Source: JBGSWC01 sp041752635 (GTDB taxonomy: Bacteria; Planctomycetota; Planctomycetia; Pirellulales; Lacipirellulaceae). From it: a stretch of DNA of 6,156 nt. The stretch covers positions 1 through 6,156 of the forward strand of contig JBGSWC010000359.1 in the NCBI GenBank assembly GCA_041752635.1. Reading direction: 5' to 3'. Shown in pieces: positions 4,965-6,156 of this stretch (positions are counted from its first letter, which is position 1; each line of letters begins with the position of its first letter). The notes below the pieces were generated by a model. It saw only the letters and a program-made list of their open reading frames with translations. It ran no database searches and had not been told where the DNA came from. The position numbers and the translations under genes are program-made.

Positions 4965-5984
4965 ATGTTGACGAATCGATTGGTAACGGTCGCGTTGTTC
5001 TTGCTCGGCACCTTGGCGACTCAAGTCGTGGCACAGGATGCAGCCGACGAGAAATGGCGAACCGCCCACCTCAGTGCCGACGCCGCCGGACCCGACTTCG
5101 AAGTGCAGGGCGAATATGAAGGAAGCATTGCGGTCGGTGATACTGCGGCCGGTGACTCCACCCAAAAAATCGGTGTGCAGGTCATCGCACTTGGCGATGG
5201 CCGATTTCGTGCTGTGGTGTTGCAAGGAGGTCTGCCCGGCGACGGATGGACTGGCAAGCCGCGCGATCGCGAGGTGATGACGGGGCAAACTAAAGGGGAC
5301 GTTACTTCCTTCCGTGGTGCGGGCAAAACAGCGACTATCAAGGATGAACTACTCACCTTCTACGCCGACGACGAAGAACTTGGGCAACTTAAGAAAGTCA
5401 TTCGCGAAAGCGAGACGTTGGGGATGGAGCCTCCCAAAGGCGCGATCGTGTTGTTCGATGGGTCGTCGACCGACAATTTTGAAGGGGGACAATTAAGTGA
5501 CGATGGCTCCCTCATGCACGGGACCACGAGCAAAGAGAAGTTTGGCGATTGTCAACTGCACCTTGAGTTTCAACTCTCGTATATGCCATTTGCCGATGGC
5601 CAGCGCCGCAGCAACAGTGGTGTTTATCTACAAGGTCGTTACGAATGCCAGGTGCTCGATTCGTTTGGCTTGGAAGGCGTCGATAACGAGTGTGGCGGCA
5701 TCTACGGCATTGCGGCTCCGAAAGTCAACATGTGCTTTCCTCCGCTGTCGTGGCAGACTTACGACATTGATTTTACGGCAGCCAAGTTCGACGAAACCGG
5801 CAAATTACAGGATGATGCCCGAATGACCGTTCGGCACAACGGCGTCACGATTCACCACAACATCAAACTCCCCAGAAGCACCGCCGCCGCGACTTGGAAG
5901 CTCGGCCCCGAACCAGGTCCGCTCTATTTGCAAGACCACACCAATCCGGTTCGGTACCGAAATATCTGGATGGTTAAGCGTTAG
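4965..5984 (+). CDS. Secreted DUF1080 / 3-keto-disaccharide hydrolase domain protein
   Basis: The product has 339 residues. Residues 1-23 are a signal peptide (LFLLGTLATQVVA, then QDAA). Residues 24 to about 158 form an N-terminal region I cannot name, with beta-strand-like blocks (EGSIAV, KIGVQVIALGDGRFRAVVLQGG, TATIKDELLTFY). Residues 159-339 match the DUF1080 concanavalin-like fold: GAIVLFDGSSTDNF at its start, a central RSNSGVYLQGRYECQVLDS block (215-233), SWQTYDIDFTAAKFD, VRHNGVTIHHN, and a final GPLYLQDHTNPVRYRNIWM that closes the sandwich. By family knowledge such domains bind or hydrolyse glycans, some acting on 3-keto-glycosides, and they are strongly expanded in planctomycetes; the substrate here is unknown. 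The ATG at 4965 has only a weak purine stretch (AAGAAAG) before it. Confidence 0.93.
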   Translation: MLTNRLVTVALFLLGTLATQVVAQDAADEKWRTAHLSADAAGPDFEVQGEYEGSIAVGDTAAGDSTQKIGVQVIALGDGRFRAVVLQGGLPGDGWTGKPRDREVMTGQTKGDVTSFRGAGKTATIKDELLTFYADDEELGQLKKVIRESETLGMEPPKGAIVLFDGSSTDNFEGGQLSDDGSLMHGTTSKEKFGDCQLHLEFQLSYMPFADGQRRSNSGVYLQGRYECQVLDSFGLEGVDNECGGIYGIAAPKVNMCFPPLSWQTYDIDFTAAKFDETGKLQDDARMTVRHNGVTIHHNIKLPRSTAAATWKLGPEPGPLYLQDHTNPVRYRNIWMVKR

Positions 5985-5995
5985 CTGTTCACGTG

Positions 5996-6156
5996 ATGGG
6001 AGCCTTCGCTTTGCCCATCGCCAGCGTCGTGCGGCAGAACCACGCCGACCCTGATGACGATGGCACCTACGAGCAGTGGGACCGCTTCGGACGCACAATC
6101 GATATCGGCTGGAGCAACGACGACGCAACCACGACGCGAACTGGAGAACGCCCACG
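5996..6156 (+). CDS. Partial RHS/YD-repeat-like open frame, possibly a gene remnant
   Basis: An open frame starts after an in-frame TAA at 5975-5977 and runs off the right edge. It can be read from an ATG at 5996. It contains SVVRQNHADPD and then DDGTYEQWDRFGRTIDIGW. The TYxxWDRFGRxID part resembles a segment found in the middle of planctomycete RHS/YD-repeat proteins, which are large secreted or wall-associated repeat proteins. There is no signal peptide and no ribosome site, and the motif appears within 30 residues of the first ATG, whereas in full proteins it lies far inside. It is therefore either a truncated RHS fragment or the left part of a short RHS gene. The motif assignment is from memory. 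Confidence 0.45.
   Translation, partial: MGAFALPIASVVRQNHADPDDDGTYEQWDRFGRTIDIGWSNDDATTTRTGERP

Noticed and set aside
5805..6155. A 116-codon minus-strand frame at the right edge
   Set aside because: It is very rich in Arg, antisense to the DUF1080 C-terminus and to the RHS-like frame, and has no domain.
1..6156. A new multi-gene system linking propeller, PEP-CTERM and DUF1080 proteins
   Set aside because: The genes have separate leaders, mixed strands and family members that are common and scattered in planctomycetes. Nothing in the window shows they act together.

Overview
The window looks like chromosomal DNA of a planctomycete, probably of the Pirellulales type. Four things suggest this: two secreted proteins ending in a VPEP / hydrophobic / Arg-rich PEP-CTERM tail, one of them with dockerin-like calcium loops; a PQQ-type beta-propeller opening with WSQFRGDNMNG; a secreted protein with a DUF1080 (3-keto-disaccharide hydrolase) domain; and weak or missing Shine-Dalgarno sequences on most genes. 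The taxonomic call is inference from family content, because no rRNA or marker gene is present.

Layout. Positions 1-199 hold no supported gene. Three genes lie on the minus strand: a secreted PQQ-like beta-propeller (200-1465), a dockerin/PEP-CTERM protein (1944-3182) and a smaller PEP-CTERM protein (3462-4202). The gap 1466-1943 is rich in structure. It holds a 15-bp-stem palindrome overlapping a candidate promoter, a 13-bp tandem repeat, a pair of inverted arms built partly from 10-bp units, and a clear intrinsic terminator for the dockerin gene. A divergent intergenic region (4203-4537) carries a good sigma-70-like promoter candidate in each direction. On the plus strand follow a small lysine-rich protein of unknown function (4538-4876) and the DUF1080 protein (4965-5984). 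An open frame with an RHS/YD-repeat-like motif then runs off the right edge.

How the genes relate. Four of the five full-length genes encode exported proteins, so the theme is cell envelope or extracellular matrix. The PEP-CTERM proteins would be processed by an exosortase encoded elsewhere, since none is in the window. The propeller and DUF1080 proteins are typical of the large planctomycete secretome linked to polysaccharide breakdown, but nothing here ties them to one pathway. Each minus-strand gene appears to have its own leader and is probably transcribed separately. I see no CRISPR array, transposase, toxin-antitoxin pair, defence system or RNA gene, and no convincing new multi-gene system. 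The most unusual signals are the intergenic structures, the duplicated stop region of the dockerin gene and the RHS-like fragment.
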